Shown: positions 1 through 7,206, counted from the first letter of the stretch. The stretch: DNA of 19,442 nt from Thermoprotei archaeon ex4572_64 (GCA_002254895.1 NJDF01000012.1:1-19442); one strand, 5' to 3'. Program-made: numbers and translations. The notes: generated from the letters alone by a model not told the origin.

Positions 1-1
1 T

Positions 2-70
2 GAAGTCTTGACCATACCTGAGTTAGTCAGGAGAAATCCAAAAGGATCGAACGTGAAGATAATAGTGTAA
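2..70 (+). CDS. rpl18e: Large ribosomal subunit protein eL18 (L18e), C-terminal end only
   Basis: The first 23 codons of the window read as the tail of a protein ending in residues like PELVRRNPKGSNVKIIV before a TAA. This resembles the C-terminus of archaeal L18e, where a NPKGSxVxII-like tail is usual. The position directly upstream of rpl13 and rps9 matches the conserved archaeal order L18e-L13-S9. The start and most of the gene lie outside the window. The call rests on a short tail plus gene order. Confidence 0.75.
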   Translation, partial: EVLTIPELVRRNPKGSNVKIIV

Positions 71-182
71 TCCTCCACTGCTCAACCTCACACAACTCTA
101 ACAATCCATTAAGTAGAAACTCATCTTCTCACCAGTCTAATCATGCAAATAACATCTAATTACGTTATCCAGTGTAGTTAAG

Positions 183-190
183 TTTTTAAG
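183..190 (+). promoter_or_regulatory. TATA-like box for rpl13
   Basis: A T-rich TTTTTAAG element is centred about 33 nt before the rpl13 ATG at 220, which predicts a leader of only a few nucleotides. The 149 bases between rpl18e and rpl13 hold this promoter and nothing else I can name; the upstream part is pyrimidine-rich. Confidence 0.5.
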
Positions 191-219
191 CCTAGTCATT
201 ACTTGCTTTTCGAGTTCTC

Positions 220-759
220 ATGAGTAGTAAAGATAATGTCATTAATGTTGTGAAAAATCCTCCAAGTACTGAAGTTATTGTTGATGCTACTAATCATGTA
301 GTTGGTAGACTTGCAGCTATAGTTGCTAAGTGGTTACTTGAAGGTAGAAAAGTCATCATCGTTAATGCGGAGAAAGCTGTAATTACGGGAGACTTCAATA
401 TGGTACTTAACTGGTATAAGAGAAAGATTACTGAATGGAGAACACACTATAATCCTGAGAAGGTTGGCCCTAAAATACCTAGAAGACCTGACCGCATATT
501 AAAGAGAATTGTTAGAGGTATGCTTCCTAGAAAAGATTGGAGAGGTAGAAGAGCATTAAAGAGGTTGAAAGTATACATGAGTATTCCTCCAGAGTACATT
601 AAGAGACCTAGAGTAGTCATTGTGAGAGCATTAATTAAGGAAAGACCAAGATTGAAATATGTAACTCTTGAAGAACTTTGGAAACATATAGAACCTCACA
701 AATATGAAGAGTGGATTAAAGCTAAGGAAATTTGGGAAAAGAAGTTACTAAGCACTTAA
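220..759 (+). CDS. rpl13: Large ribosomal subunit protein uL13
   Basis: Structural protein of the 50S subunit, 179 residues, at the upper end for archaeal L13. The conserved core is plain: VDATNHVVGRLAAIVAKWLLEG near residues 21-42, then IIVNAEKAVITGD, and later the basic stretch IPRRPDRILKRIVRGMLPRK. The C-terminal part after about residue 145 is a charged helical extension. The ATG at 220 is the first start after the stop of rpl18e and lies downstream of a TATA-like element, with no Shine-Dalgarno motif, fitting a leaderless or nearly leaderless mRNA. It sits in the conserved L18e-L13-S9 cluster, but separate TATA boxes suggest that L13 and S9 can be transcribed independently. Confidence 0.97.
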   Translation: MSSKDNVINVVKNPPSTEVIVDATNHVVGRLAAIVAKWLLEGRKVIIVNAEKAVITGDFNMVLNWYKRKITEWRTHYNPEKVGPKIPRRPDRILKRIVRGMLPRKDWRGRRALKRLKVYMSIPPEYIKRPRVVIVRALIKERPRLKYVTLEELWKHIEPHKYEEWIKAKEIWEKKLLST

Positions 760-769
760 TGAAGACAAA

Positions 770-779
770 TTTATAAATA
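770..779 (+). promoter_or_regulatory. TATA box for rps9
   Basis: TTTATAAATA lies between the rpl13 stop and the rps9 start and is centred about 25 nt before the ATG at 799. That is the spacing expected for a leaderless transcript and favours 799 over the second ATG at 805. Confidence 0.65.
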
Positions 780-798
780 AAGCTTCAACTGCAGGCTT

Positions 799-1272
799 AT
801 GAGTATGGGCTTAGATAGGTCTAGTCTCTCAAGATCAGTACCTGGAGTTACAGTACAAGAAGTTCGTGGACTTAGAGTCATAGTTGCTACGGGTAAGAAA
901 AAGACAGCCATTGCTAGAGCAATCATTAGGCCAGGAATTGGACGTGTTAGAATCAACGGCGTACCTATCGAAATTTGGCCTATAGAGATGGCTAGGTTAA
1001 AAATGATGGAGCCACTACTACTTGCAGGTAATGATTTAATTTCTAAAGTAGATATTGATGTTGATGTTCATGGAGGTGGATATATGGGTCAAGCTTCAGC
1101 TGTAAGAATGGCTATCGCTAGAGGACTAGTAGAGTATTTTCAAAGTAATGAATTGCTAGAACTATATATGAAGTACGATCCATCAATGATTAAGGGAGAT
1201 CCAAGAAGAACAGAACCTAAGAAGCCAGGCCTTAAGCATGCTAGATCTAAGAGGCAAAAGGCGTACAGATAG
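799..1272 (+). CDS. rps9: Small ribosomal subunit protein uS9
   Basis: Structural protein of the 30S subunit whose basic C-terminal tail reaches the P-site tRNA. The family core begins at [21 protein letters not shown] (about residues 26-46), continues through [22 protein letters not shown], and closes with the hallmark tail KRQKAYR. At 157 residues it is longer than the usual 130-150 because of roughly 25 residues before the core, mostly Ser and Val rich. This extension looks real because the TATA box upstream is correctly placed for the ATG at 799. It follows rpl13 after 39 bases. In many archaea rpoN and rpoK come next; here an unrelated cysteine-rich gene does. Confidence 0.97.
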   Translation: MSMGLDRSSLSRSVPGVTVQEVRGLRVIVATGKKKTAIARAIIRPGIGRVRINGVPIEIWPIEMARLKMMEPLLLAGNDLISKVDIDVDVHGGGYMGQASAVRMAIARGLVEYFQSNELLELYMKYDPSMIKGDPRRTEPKKPGLKHARSKRQKAYR

Positions 1273-1290
1273 TTTCAATTTTGTAAGGAA

Positions 1291-1300
1291 GATTTAAATC
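1291..1300 (+). promoter_or_regulatory. TATA box for the Cys8 protein gene
   Basis: GATTTAAATC, a perfect palindrome, is centred about 27 nt before the ATG at 1323 and fits a leaderless mRNA. Confidence 0.6.
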
Positions 1301-1322
1301 TACCTTAATTGAAGTCTAAATT

Positions 1323-1982
1323 ATGGTTAAATATCTCTACAAGCTTACCAACACTCCCTGTCCTAATTGTGGACTTCATCTTCCTAATCTTGATGCATGC
1401 AGATTAGCAGGTACCTGCATCATCTGTGCAAGAATAATACTTAAAGAGAAGTGTAATGCTTGTGAAGATAAGAACGTATGTGATATTCTTTATGAGGGCT
1501 TAATCTTCTATAAAAATCTTGAAGAACGAGCAAGTGATGTAATTGTAGATATTTCTAGACTGTTAGAGAGTGAAATTAGTAAAGTATTTAGAAAGTTAGA
1601 GCTTAAAGTAGATGATTATATAGTTGAGATGCTTACTAGAATATACTTATCAGCGATAGCCCTTCTTATAAAGATGAGAGGAAACATCACTAAGTGGATA
1701 ATTTCAATCCTCTCACCAGAAACGATAAAGCTCATTCCTAAAATGAGTATTGATATAATTGATGTAGATGAGAGGTTGAAACTTGCTTTAAGAGAGCTAT
1801 TAATGAGATTTGAAGTACGTAGTGATGAAATTATTGAACCAGTAATTAATGTCTTAAAGTTGCTACTAGTCATTTATGTGAGAGCTAAATTAGAACTTAA
1901 GAGTGATCACCTTGCTGTGAGTAGGTTTTTAAAAGCGCTTAACAAAAGCTTCACCAAGTACTTGATGACTCGTAATGTGTAG
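1323..1982 (+). CDS. Unknown protein with an N-terminal Cys8 zinc-binding module
   Basis: I do not recognise this 219-residue protein. The first 55 residues hold eight cysteines (13, 16, 26, 32, 35, 44, 47, 53) arranged as CxxC, C, CxxC, CxxC, C, enough for two metal sites, probably zinc. The remainder, from about residue 58, is predicted helical and alternates charged and aliphatic positions (for example ASDVIVDISRLLESEISKVFRKLE), with no obvious membrane segment. There is no visible catalytic motif. It has its own leaderless-type promoter and occupies the place where rpoN stands in many archaea, but its sequence is not RpoN. Its 3' end overlaps the convergent membrane-protein gene by 32 bases. 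Confidence 0.75.
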   Translation: MVKYLYKLTNTPCPNCGLHLPNLDACRLAGTCIICARIILKEKCNACEDKNVCDILYEGLIFYKNLEERASDVIVDISRLLESEISKVFRKLELKVDDYIVEMLTRIYLSAIALLIKMRGNITKWIISILSPETIKLIPKMSIDIIDVDERLKLALRELLMRFEVRSDEIIEPVINVLKLLLVIYVRAKLELKSDHLAVSRFLKALNKSFTKYLMTRNV

Positions 1983-2559
1983 GCTTCCTTAACACTCTTC
2001 TAGGTCTATAGTATTCTCTTAAGTATCTAGCTACTCTTAACGTAGATATTATGAAGAATAGTGTTAATGTATTAAGTATTAACGTCATTATTATCAGCAT
2101 TATCGAGATTATCGAATTGTTAACTATGATATCCATAGATAATCCGAATTCACTACTAATCACGAACAGAACATACATTAAGTATGCAATGACCACTACT
2201 ACTGACGTACCATTTAGTGTTGAAGCAATTATTGAATCTCTAAAAGCTGTGAATATTTCCATTCTCTCAAGACTAGACTTAGAGATATATGTCATTAATG
2301 ATGATGTTAAGGTAGTAGCAATATAGATGACCCATAAGATTGTTGGCATGTTCTGTGATGGAAAGAATACTCTATCTTGAAGTTCTTGTAGAATCTCTAC
2401 CTTATTCATGTACATACTTACAAGATTTGGAACTAATGTAGTAGAAAATAAGTGTACAGCTAATGTGAAGGTGATGATTGAGATCAATAGCATCACTACC
2501 GTGTAGAAGCCGTAGGTCAGCACCTTACTTACCAATCTACTAATATCGTAATAGTACAT
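1951..2559 (-). CDS. Four-helix membrane protein of unknown function
   Basis: A 202-residue protein with four clear hydrophobic spans: about residues 17-41, 74-92, 117-139 and 147-172. A short, strongly basic tail (YYRPRRVLRKP) follows, likely facing the cytoplasm. I see no enzyme motif. The frame also opens with GTG at 2568, overlapping the upstream zinc-ribbon gene by 7 bases; I prefer the ATG at 2559 just after that gene's TAG at 2562-2564. The two genes are tightly coupled and presumably share one transcript from the promoter near 2811. Resemblance to type II secretion/archaellum F-type helices was considered, but nothing diagnostic is present. Confidence 0.7.
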   Translation of the reverse strand: MYYYDISRLVSKVLTYGFYTVVMLLISIITFTLAVHLFSTTLVPNLVSMYMNKVEILQELQDRVFFPSQNMPTILWVIYIATTLTSSLMTYISKSSLERMEIFTAFRDSIIASTLNGTSVVVVIAYLMYVLFVISSEFGLSMDIIVNNSIISIMLIIMTLILNTLTLFFIISTLRVARYLREYYRPRRVLRKPTHYESSSTW

Positions 2560-2561
2560 CA

Positions 2562-2789
2562 CTACCACAGATATATGTATTGTCTAATCCTTATTCTACA
2601 TAAATTACAAGATAACACTCTCTCAACAACTTTAGTTCTGTACCTATAATCATCTCTAGTAATTTCAAAATCGATACTCATAGTTTTGCCACAACTTGGA
2701 CACTTATTAGCTAGACTACTAGTTACTGATGATGGTAGTATGGAATTCACTGTGCGTGTTGTATATTTCTTTGAGAATTTACCAAACAT
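2562..2789 (-). CDS. Small zinc-ribbon protein
   Basis: A 75-residue protein with a CPSC pair at residues 30-33 and a CNLC pair at 61-64, separated by a stretch rich in alternating polar and hydrophobic residues: a classic zinc ribbon of the CxxC-CxxC type. The open frame runs up to an ATG at 2849, but the ATG at 2789 is preferred because the TATA-like element at 2811-2820 lies about 27 nt upstream of it, as at other leaderless genes here. The next gene starts within a few bases of its stop, so they form a pair: zinc ribbon plus membrane protein. Function unknown. Confidence 0.65.
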   Translation of the reverse strand: MFGKFSKKYTTRTVNSILPSSVTSSLANKCPSCGKTMSIDFEITRDDYRYRTKVVERVLSCNLCRIRIRQYIYLW

Positions 2790-2810
2790 TACTAGTAAGG
2801 TTTGGATTAG

Positions 2811-2820
2811 AAATTTAAAC
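2811..2820. promoter_or_regulatory. Shared bidirectional TATA element between two divergent genes
   Basis: AAATTTAAAC is readable as a TATA box on both strands. Its centre is about 28 nt before the plus-strand ATG at 2844 and about 27 nt before the minus-strand ATG at 2789. No other TATA-like element fits either gene as well. Confidence 0.6.
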
Positions 2821-2843
2821 TTAACTAACTCTAGATAGCTATT

Positions 2844-3047
2844 ATGCATATTCCTGAAGAGTTAAAGCACGTACTTGAAGTCATTAGTAACGGTAAATCA
2901 AGACACATAAAATGTAAGTACCAAACGAGAAGGGGTGAGTGTGGTTGTTTATTCTTTAATTTAAAGGATGCGATCATGCACTTAGTAACTCATGATGAAA
3001 AGTATAAGAGATTTCTAGTAAAGTACCTTAGTGATAAGTATGAGTGA
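2844..3047 (+). CDS. C2H2-like mini zinc finger protein
   Basis: A 67-residue protein. Cysteines at 24, 33 and 35 and histidines at 46 and 50 (HLVTH) make a likely C2H2 zinc finger, with the C-x8-C spacing longer than the usual 2-4 unless Cys33/35 act as the pair. Basic residues surround it (KSRHIKCKYQTRR). Small single-finger proteins of this type are common in crenarchaea and their viruses and may bind nucleic acid. It has a leaderless-type promoter shared with the divergent zinc-ribbon gene. Its stop overlaps the start of the next gene, so the two are translationally linked. The exact DNA or RNA target cannot be read from the sequence. Confidence 0.7.
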   Translation: MHIPEELKHVLEVISNGKSRHIKCKYQTRRGECGCLFFNLKDAIMHLVTHDEKYKRFLVKYLSDKYE

Positions 3048-3471
3048 GAGATTAAATCTTGAAAATCTCTTAGAGAAGATCAGAAAGATTGAGAATTTTG
3101 AAGTACTTGGATATGAAGGTAACGATATAGTTATAAGCAATGTTAAGGGAATTGTAAGAATGTCACTAGATGATGAGGTCAAGAAGACCTTAAGCGAGTT
3201 AAAGAGAAGAAGACCTAGAGGTAAACCAACAGATAAGCAATTAAAAACTATTGAAGAAGTAGTTAAAATCTTAGTAAGTAATAAACTCAAGTTTAAAATC
3301 ATCTTTGGACCTAAAGAGGTCATTGTTAGATTTGACCTAGATCACTACATTAGACTTACTGATAGAGATGTTAGAATTGTTGGTTTTAGAGACGAAAATG
3401 ATGATATCTTAAGATTAATATCAGGCGTGCTACTGAGGTATGGACCTTTAGTATTTCTTAAAAGACTATAA
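3040..3471 (+). CDS. Unknown basic protein coupled to the C2H2 mini-protein
   Basis: A 143-residue protein I do not recognise. It is hydrophilic, with a strongly basic patch LKRRRPRGKPTDKQLK near residues 49-64 that suggests nucleic-acid contact, followed by strands such as LKFKIIFGPKEVIVRFDLDHYIRL. No cysteine or membrane segment is seen. The ATG at 3040 overlaps the preceding gene's last codons (its TGA ends at 3047), and GTGAT at 3031-3035 serves as a weak Shine-Dalgarno site 4 nt upstream. A GTG at 3031 is an alternative start. Co-transcribed with the zinc finger gene. Confidence 0.65.
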   Translation: MSERLNLENLLEKIRKIENFEVLGYEGNDIVISNVKGIVRMSLDDEVKKTLSELKRRRPRGKPTDKQLKTIEEVVKILVSNKLKFKIIFGPKEVIVRFDLDHYIRLTDRDVRIVGFRDENDDILRLISGVLLRYGPLVFLKRL

Positions 3472-3526
3472 CGATACCTTCATAATTGAAGTATTCTCAG
3501 TGTAAAATAAGTTAATCCAATATTAA

Positions 3527-3534
3527 CCTTAAAG
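3527..3534 (+). promoter_or_regulatory. TATA-like box for the gene at 3558
   Basis: CCTTAAAG is centred about 27 nt before the ATG at 3558, again consistent with a leaderless start. Confidence 0.5.
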
Positions 3535-3557
3535 ACTTAGAGTATCTTGAAGATATA

Positions 3558-4268
3558 ATGATTCCAAAAATAGTACTTACTAGGAAGTATAACACACTAA
3601 CCATCAGTAATGGCAATGATAAGCTATCTATAAATTTTGACGGTAAAGGCTTGAACATTACACAACATAACCTAAATGCTCGATACATTCTATACATACC
3701 TTACAGTGGAGTATATGTTAAGAACTGCGACTTCACACCTCTAAAACACAACAGTACTAGTTATGTTCAGGTAATTACCGTACATAGTAATTACTCACTA
3801 ACTTATGATATACAGTTAAGTAGTGGCAAGATAAGTCTTGTGAAACACTTAACTAGTGAAGAGATGTTGAGAGGTTTTGTTAGTAATGGTAATGCTGTTC
3901 AAGAATTTCATCAAGTAATTAGAGCAATTATTCATAATTATCTAAATATGAGTACACCAATATATACAGCGTACCTAAAGTTAAGTATTGATGATGAGTT
4001 TATGAGAATCTTTGAGGAATTGAAATGTAAAGTTCTCAAAAACATTATAATATTCTACAGTGCAGGTTTTTCAGTATTCATCAAGAGAGTTGGTATTAAG
4101 AGATTCAATCTCTCTATATCATCAACATCAGCATATATTGATAAGTTTAGAAGTATTGTCACAGAGTTGTTGAGAAGTGCATTAATTATTCATGATGTCA
4201 GATTTGGCAGAATTAATAACGATGTTAAGATATTGCTTGATCTATATCTACCCTGTACTATCAAGTAA
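3558..4268 (+). CDS. Protein of unknown function (236 residues)
   Basis: Not recognised. The N-terminal half (to about residue 95) is rich in beta-prone, Asn/Ser-containing segments such as NTLTISNGNDKLSINFDGKGLNI. The C-terminal half is more helical (FHQVIRAIIHNYLN, KFRSIVTELLRSALII). There is no signal peptide, zinc motif or catalytic signature that I can identify. A TATA-like box 27 nt upstream supports the ATG at 3558. The gene is convergent with the half-winged-helix membrane protein and overlaps it by 21 bases; the overlap includes the codons for its last residues. It stands alone rather than in an operon. Confidence 0.65.
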   Translation: MIPKIVLTRKYNTLTISNGNDKLSINFDGKGLNITQHNLNARYILYIPYSGVYVKNCDFTPLKHNSTSYVQVITVHSNYSLTYDIQLSSGKISLVKHLTSEEMLRGFVSNGNAVQEFHQVIRAIIHNYLNMSTPIYTAYLKLSIDDEFMRIFEELKCKVLKNIIIFYSAGFSVFIKRVGIKRFNLSISSTSAYIDKFRSIVTELLRSALIIHDVRFGRINNDVKILLDLYLPCTIK

Positions 4269-4601
4269 ATTCTTATAAAGCTCTACCTGATATGCTTCAC
4301 CACTCTTATCGAGTAAGTACTGCAGAATCTTCACTTCATCCTTACTAAATCTTGTTGAAGTAGATATCTCTATAACTTCATTTTCACTATCATCTTTCTC
4401 AAAATTGATTCCTTTGACACTCCTATCAACCACTACTTCTTTAACTTGAAGGCTAGTTGTATCTTCACTTCTCTCACTAACTCTTAACTCCTCAGTTTTC
4501 AACTTGGTTTTTCCTCTACGTCTTCCTAGTAGACTAAGGCTTATCAAGATGAGAATTGCTAGTAGGTTAAGTGTCGATAATATGACTACTTCGACATTCA
4601 T
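4248..4601 (-). CDS. Membrane-anchored protein with an incomplete winged-helix domain
   Basis: 117 residues. Residues 1-25 form one transmembrane helix, directly followed by a basic stop-transfer stretch (GRRRGKTKLK), a charged linker of about 45 residues, and a C-terminal segment RFSKDEVKILQYLLDKSGEAYQVELYK that matches helix 1 and helix 2 of archaeal membrane-anchored winged-helix regulators. The chain then ends in NLLDSTG, before the expected recognition helix and wing. The other minus frames after the stop do not supply the rest. The ATG at 4601 overlaps the upstream TAA (TAATG) and has an AGGTG site with 6 nt spacing; the GTG at 4610 is less likely. It may be a truncated regulator or a genuine short form. 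Confidence 0.65.
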   Translation of the reverse strand: MNVEVVILSTLNLLAILILISLSLLGRRRGKTKLKTEELRVSERSEDTTSLQVKEVVVDRSVKGINFEKDDSENEVIEISTSTRFSKDEVKILQYLLDKSGEAYQVELYKNLLDSTG

Positions 4602-5371
4602 TATCGACACCTTAGAATCTCATTAATCTCACTATCGAGCTTTTTAACAATTTCAGGAACAATTCCTAGGCTAACATACTCATTACTAGCATATACTACA
4701 GTCACGTTGTCAATAGCGTGCTCAGTTATTCGCCATTTTCCTGATAGCTTACTAGTAATACACCTTACTTTCTCACCATTACGACTAAAGATGGTGAGAT
4801 CTATCACGACTTTTCCAAACTCAATAACTTCTGGAAGATATACTTGAACTATGATGATGATTTCATTATTTACATTCTTGATCTTATATAATTTTGAGAT
4901 TTTGAATTTATCATAATCTACGAGCCAACCATCATCTAGAAATTCCTTAACTATGTCAGTTATGAAGTTTATATTTCTTGATTGTGCAATACATTGATTT
5001 ACAAGTTGATATGTTGTCTCTACAAGATTATCAATTTCAACTCTCTTTAGATTACACCATTGAGGTGTAGGTTTAAGTACTATCATTCTCTTATCAATTA
5101 CATAATCAAGCTCTAATCCTAATCTTGAACTAATTATAGATATTAGTGAAATTTCAATTTCACTAACTGGATGTATGGATATTAGACTTAAACTATACGT
5201 TCCTAAAACCTTACTATGCTTCACTCTAAACTCCATAACCTTATCTTCAATTTCAAACCTAGATACAAGAGTCTGCTCACCAGGGTTTTCCTCTTCAATG
5301 ATCCAGTTAATCACGACACTACTTACAATTAAAGTATTATTAAGATTACTCTTACAATTTTCAACCTTCAC
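4601..5371 (-). CDS. Protein of unknown function upstream of the membrane winged-helix gene
   Basis: An unrecognised protein of about 256 residues if started at the GTG at 5371. It alternates amphipathic strands and helices (VSEIEISLISIISSRLGLELDYVIDKRMIVLKP, FGKVVIDLTIFSRNGEKVRCITSKLSGKW), is not membrane bound and carries no metal motif. The frame stays open to 5482, but that longer form would cover the start of the divergent ASCH gene and has an unlike, Cys/Leu-rich N-terminus. A minus-strand A/T-rich element at about 5396-5402 lies 27 nt before GTG 5371. Another possible start is GTG at about 5296. Its stop overlaps the next start, so the two probably act together. Start uncertain. Confidence 0.55.
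   Translation of the reverse strand: MKVENCKSNLNNTLIVSSVVINWIIEEENPGEQTLVSRFEIEDKVMEFRVKHSKVLGTYSLSLISIHPVSEIEISLISIISSRLGLELDYVIDKRMIVLKPTPQWCNLKRVEIDNLVETTYQLVNQCIAQSRNINFITDIVKEFLDDGWLVDYDKFKISKLYKIKNVNNEIIIIVQVYLPEVIEFGKVVIDLTIFSRNGEKVRCITSKLSGKWRITEHAIDNVTVVYASNEYVSLGIVPEIVKKLDSEINEILRCR
4608..4612 (-). promoter_or_regulatory. Shine-Dalgarno site AGGTG deciding the start at 4601
   Basis: AGGTG lies inside the end of the upstream gene, 6 nt before an ATG that overlaps that gene's TAA stop. This picks ATG 4601 over GTG 4610 and indicates translational coupling. Confidence 0.55.
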
Positions 5372-5435
5372 CTCACGTTGTGTATTTAGGGGAGAATTTT
5401 TCAAGCAACAACTATCTAAACATATAAGTGACCTA

Positions 5436-5822
5436 ATGAAAGGTAGGGTTAGTAGGTTTATTGAGATAGGCAAACACATCACTTTTAAAAGAATGTTCTT
5501 AGAGCAAGTACTTAGTGGTAAGAAGAGATCAACAATTAGGTTAGGAATTGTTAGGCCAAGATTTAGTGAAGTATATATAGCTTGTGAAAACTACGTGTAT
5601 GCCATTGCTGAAATTGAGAGAGTAGAGTATCTGAAAGTTCACGAGCTCGATGAAGATATTGTTAAGAGTGAGGGATTTAGATGTAGAGAAGAATTACTTA
5701 AAGCTTTAAAACGTATATATAGTAAGCTCGATACTACCGACTATGTAACTCTAATATGGTTTAAAGTTAAGAAAATATTTGATAAGCCTAAAAGATTAGA
5801 TAAAATAATAGAGAAGTCTTAA
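5436..5822 (+). CDS. ASCH-domain protein
   Basis: 128 residues from the ATG at 5436. The ASCH fold signature is visible: ITFKRMFLEQVLSGKKRSTIRLG near residues 12-34, with the typical G-K-K-x-x-T-I-R turn, then VYAIAEIERVEYLKVHELDEDIVKSEGF and the closing strand YVTLIWFKV. ASCH proteins are PUA-like and thought to bind RNA; a few cleave modified nucleosides, so an RNA-related role is inferred, not shown. The open frame extends to 5175, but those first 87 residues are antisense to the divergent gene and have no ASCH character. The pepQ-like gene begins one base after its stop, so they form an operon. Confidence 0.75.
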   Translation: MKGRVSRFIEIGKHITFKRMFLEQVLSGKKRSTIRLGIVRPRFSEVYIACENYVYAIAEIERVEYLKVHELDEDIVKSEGFRCREELLKALKRIYSKLDTTDYVTLIWFKVKKIFDKPKRLDKIIEKS

Positions 5823-5823
5823 G

Positions 5824-6711
5824 ATGAGGCTAGATAAGCTTAAAACTATTCTTGAAAAGCGTGATACTGACTACTGTATAATCTTCAATAGAAGTAACAT
5901 CACCTACTTTACAGACTTCAATGCAGGTCTAGCGTTAAGTATAAGTAAAGATGAGACTACACTGTACGTACCTAGACTTGAATATGACAGAGCCTTAGAG
6001 GAGCTAAAAGGAGATATAAACATAGCAATCAAGGATTGGGATGAAATTGAACGTATCATGAGGGCTATCAAGATCAGTGAGAAGGCATTTAGCGAGTTGT
6101 TAAGTTATGATCTTGAAAATCTTAGTGAAAGAAAGATTGCAGCCATCATCTACAAGTTAATTCTTGACTATGGTGGTGATGATGTAGCATTTAAACCTAT
6201 AATTGCCTCAGGTTCAAATACTCACAAACCTCATCATGAATTTAGTGACAGAGTTGTTAAGAGAGGTGATGTTCTAATTATCGATTTTGGCACTAAGTAT
6301 AGGAATTACTGTTCAGACCTTACTAGAACTCTATGTCTAGGATATATTGATGGTAGAGTGAAAGATATGTACTACGCCGTTCTTGAGGCTCAGAAAGAAG
6401 CTATCAAAAGTGTTAGGCATGGCATTGAAGCATCAAGAATTGATGAAATTGCTAGGCAAGTACTTAGAGAGTATGGCTTACATGACCACTTCATTCACGG
6501 ATTAGGTCACGGTGTTGGCATTAACATTCATGAAAAACCCTCAATTAATCCATGTAGTGAGGATATTTTACAAGAAGGAAATATAATAACTATAGAGCCT
6601 GGCATCTACATTAGGGATAATCTTGGCGTTAGAGTTGAAGATATGGTACTGGTTGAGAAAAGCTTAGGTAAGGTTTTAACAAGTCTTCCTCGAGATGTAC
6701 TTTTACTGTAG
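5824..6711 (+). CDS. pepQ: Xaa-Pro dipeptidase/aminopeptidase, M24 metallopeptidase
   Basis: Cytosolic dimetal peptidase that cleaves the bond before or after proline in short peptides. The pita-bread catalytic domain (about residues 80-295) is complete: metal ligands D154 (LIIDFG), D165 (CSDLTRT), H229 (HGLGHGVG), E258 (TIEPGIY) and E272 (VRVEDM), plus catalytic histidines in KPHHEF (137-138) and H225. At 295 residues it is shorter than the usual 350 because the N-terminal creatinase-like domain is only about 75 residues, keeping the NITYFTDFNAG motif. It starts one base after the ASCH gene's stop. Its 3' end overlaps the convergent HTH-ACT gene by 9 bases. Dipeptidase and aminopeptidase specificity cannot be separated by eye. 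Confidence 0.93.
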   Translation: MRLDKLKTILEKRDTDYCIIFNRSNITYFTDFNAGLALSISKDETTLYVPRLEYDRALEELKGDINIAIKDWDEIERIMRAIKISEKAFSELLSYDLENLSERKIAAIIYKLILDYGGDDVAFKPIIASGSNTHKPHHEFSDRVVKRGDVLIIDFGTKYRNYCSDLTRTLCLGYIDGRVKDMYYAVLEAQKEAIKSVRHGIEASRIDEIARQVLREYGLHDHFIHGLGHGVGINIHEKPSINPCSEDILQEGNIITIEPGIYIRDNLGVRVEDMVLVEKSLGKVLTSLPRDVLLL

Positions 6712-7206
6712 GATTACTTTTCGTGCGCCAGGAATATTTTTCAAATCAACAATTAAGTCTGGAGGTACCTTACCGTCAATAACTATGACGAGTTTTGGCT
6801 CTTCGGATGCTTCAGGATCTTCTGCAAAGAGTTGTCTAATACTGAGACCTTTTTCTGAAATCCTCTTCGTAACTTCAGCAACAATGCCTGGCCTCTTAGC
6901 ATCCTCAGGTACAAATACTATGACATCCATACCTAAGTACTTAGCTGCATCTATTAATGAGCATGTCTGTCTAAGATTCTCGTAAATTTTCTTAAGCTCT
7001 GGGTTCTCAAGTATCATCTCGACTGTCTCCTTAACGACTCTACGATCAACACCAATCTCCTTAGCAACTTGTGTATGTGGTACTTCAATTTCACCACTTA
7101 CAATTCTGTCAGGTGGTTTTACTTGAAAGCCACGCTCGAAAAGTAACCTAGCAACTTTAGCTCTGGAAGGATAGTTTGTAAAGTACTTGCTTATCCTACT
7201 CCACAA
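6703..7206 (-). CDS. HTH and ACT domain regulator of amino-acid metabolism (COG2150 type)
   Basis: 167 residues. A helix-turn-helix lies at about residues 42-66 (VPHTQVAKEIGVDRRVVKETVEMIL). The C-terminal ACT domain spans about 93-166 (DVIVFVPEDAKRPGIVAEVTKRISEKGLSIRQLF ... KLVIVIDGKVPPDLIVDLKNIPGARKVIL). ACT domains bind amino acids, so it is probably an amino-acid-responsive DNA-binding regulator. This domain pair is the archaeal COG2150 arrangement. The start is TTG at 7206, chosen because GGTGAT at 7213-7218 sits 6 nt before it; a TATA-like run near 7241-7250 would give a short leader that contains the site. It is divergent from pantoate kinase and convergent with the peptidase. Confidence 0.85.
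   Translation of the reverse strand: MWSRISKYFTNYPSRAKVARLLFERGFQVKPPDRIVSGEIEVPHTQVAKEIGVDRRVVKETVEMILENPELKKIYENLRQTCSLIDAAKYLGMDVIVFVPEDAKRPGIVAEVTKRISEKGLSIRQLFAEDPEASEEPKLVIVIDGKVPPDLIVDLKNIPGARKVILQ

Noticed and set aside
2844..2849. ATGCAT could make the plus gene (2844) and the minus zinc-ribbon gene (2849) start head to head on overlapping start codons.
   Set aside because: The TATA element at 2811-2820 would lie downstream of a minus start at 2849. The ATG at 2789 fits the leaderless spacing and still keeps the whole zinc ribbon.
5175..5435. Long N-terminal extension of the ASCH frame.
   Set aside because: It is antisense to the divergent gene, lacks family similarity and has a composition unlike the ASCH part.
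5372..5482. N-terminal extension of the minus gene to ATG 5482.
   Set aside because: It would overlap the start of the ASCH coding region and has an unlike Cys/Leu-rich sequence; a start near 5371 fits better.
6205..6235. GGTTCAAAT, reminiscent of a tRNA T-arm.
   Set aside because: It lies within conserved codons of the M24 peptidase and no cloverleaf surrounds it.
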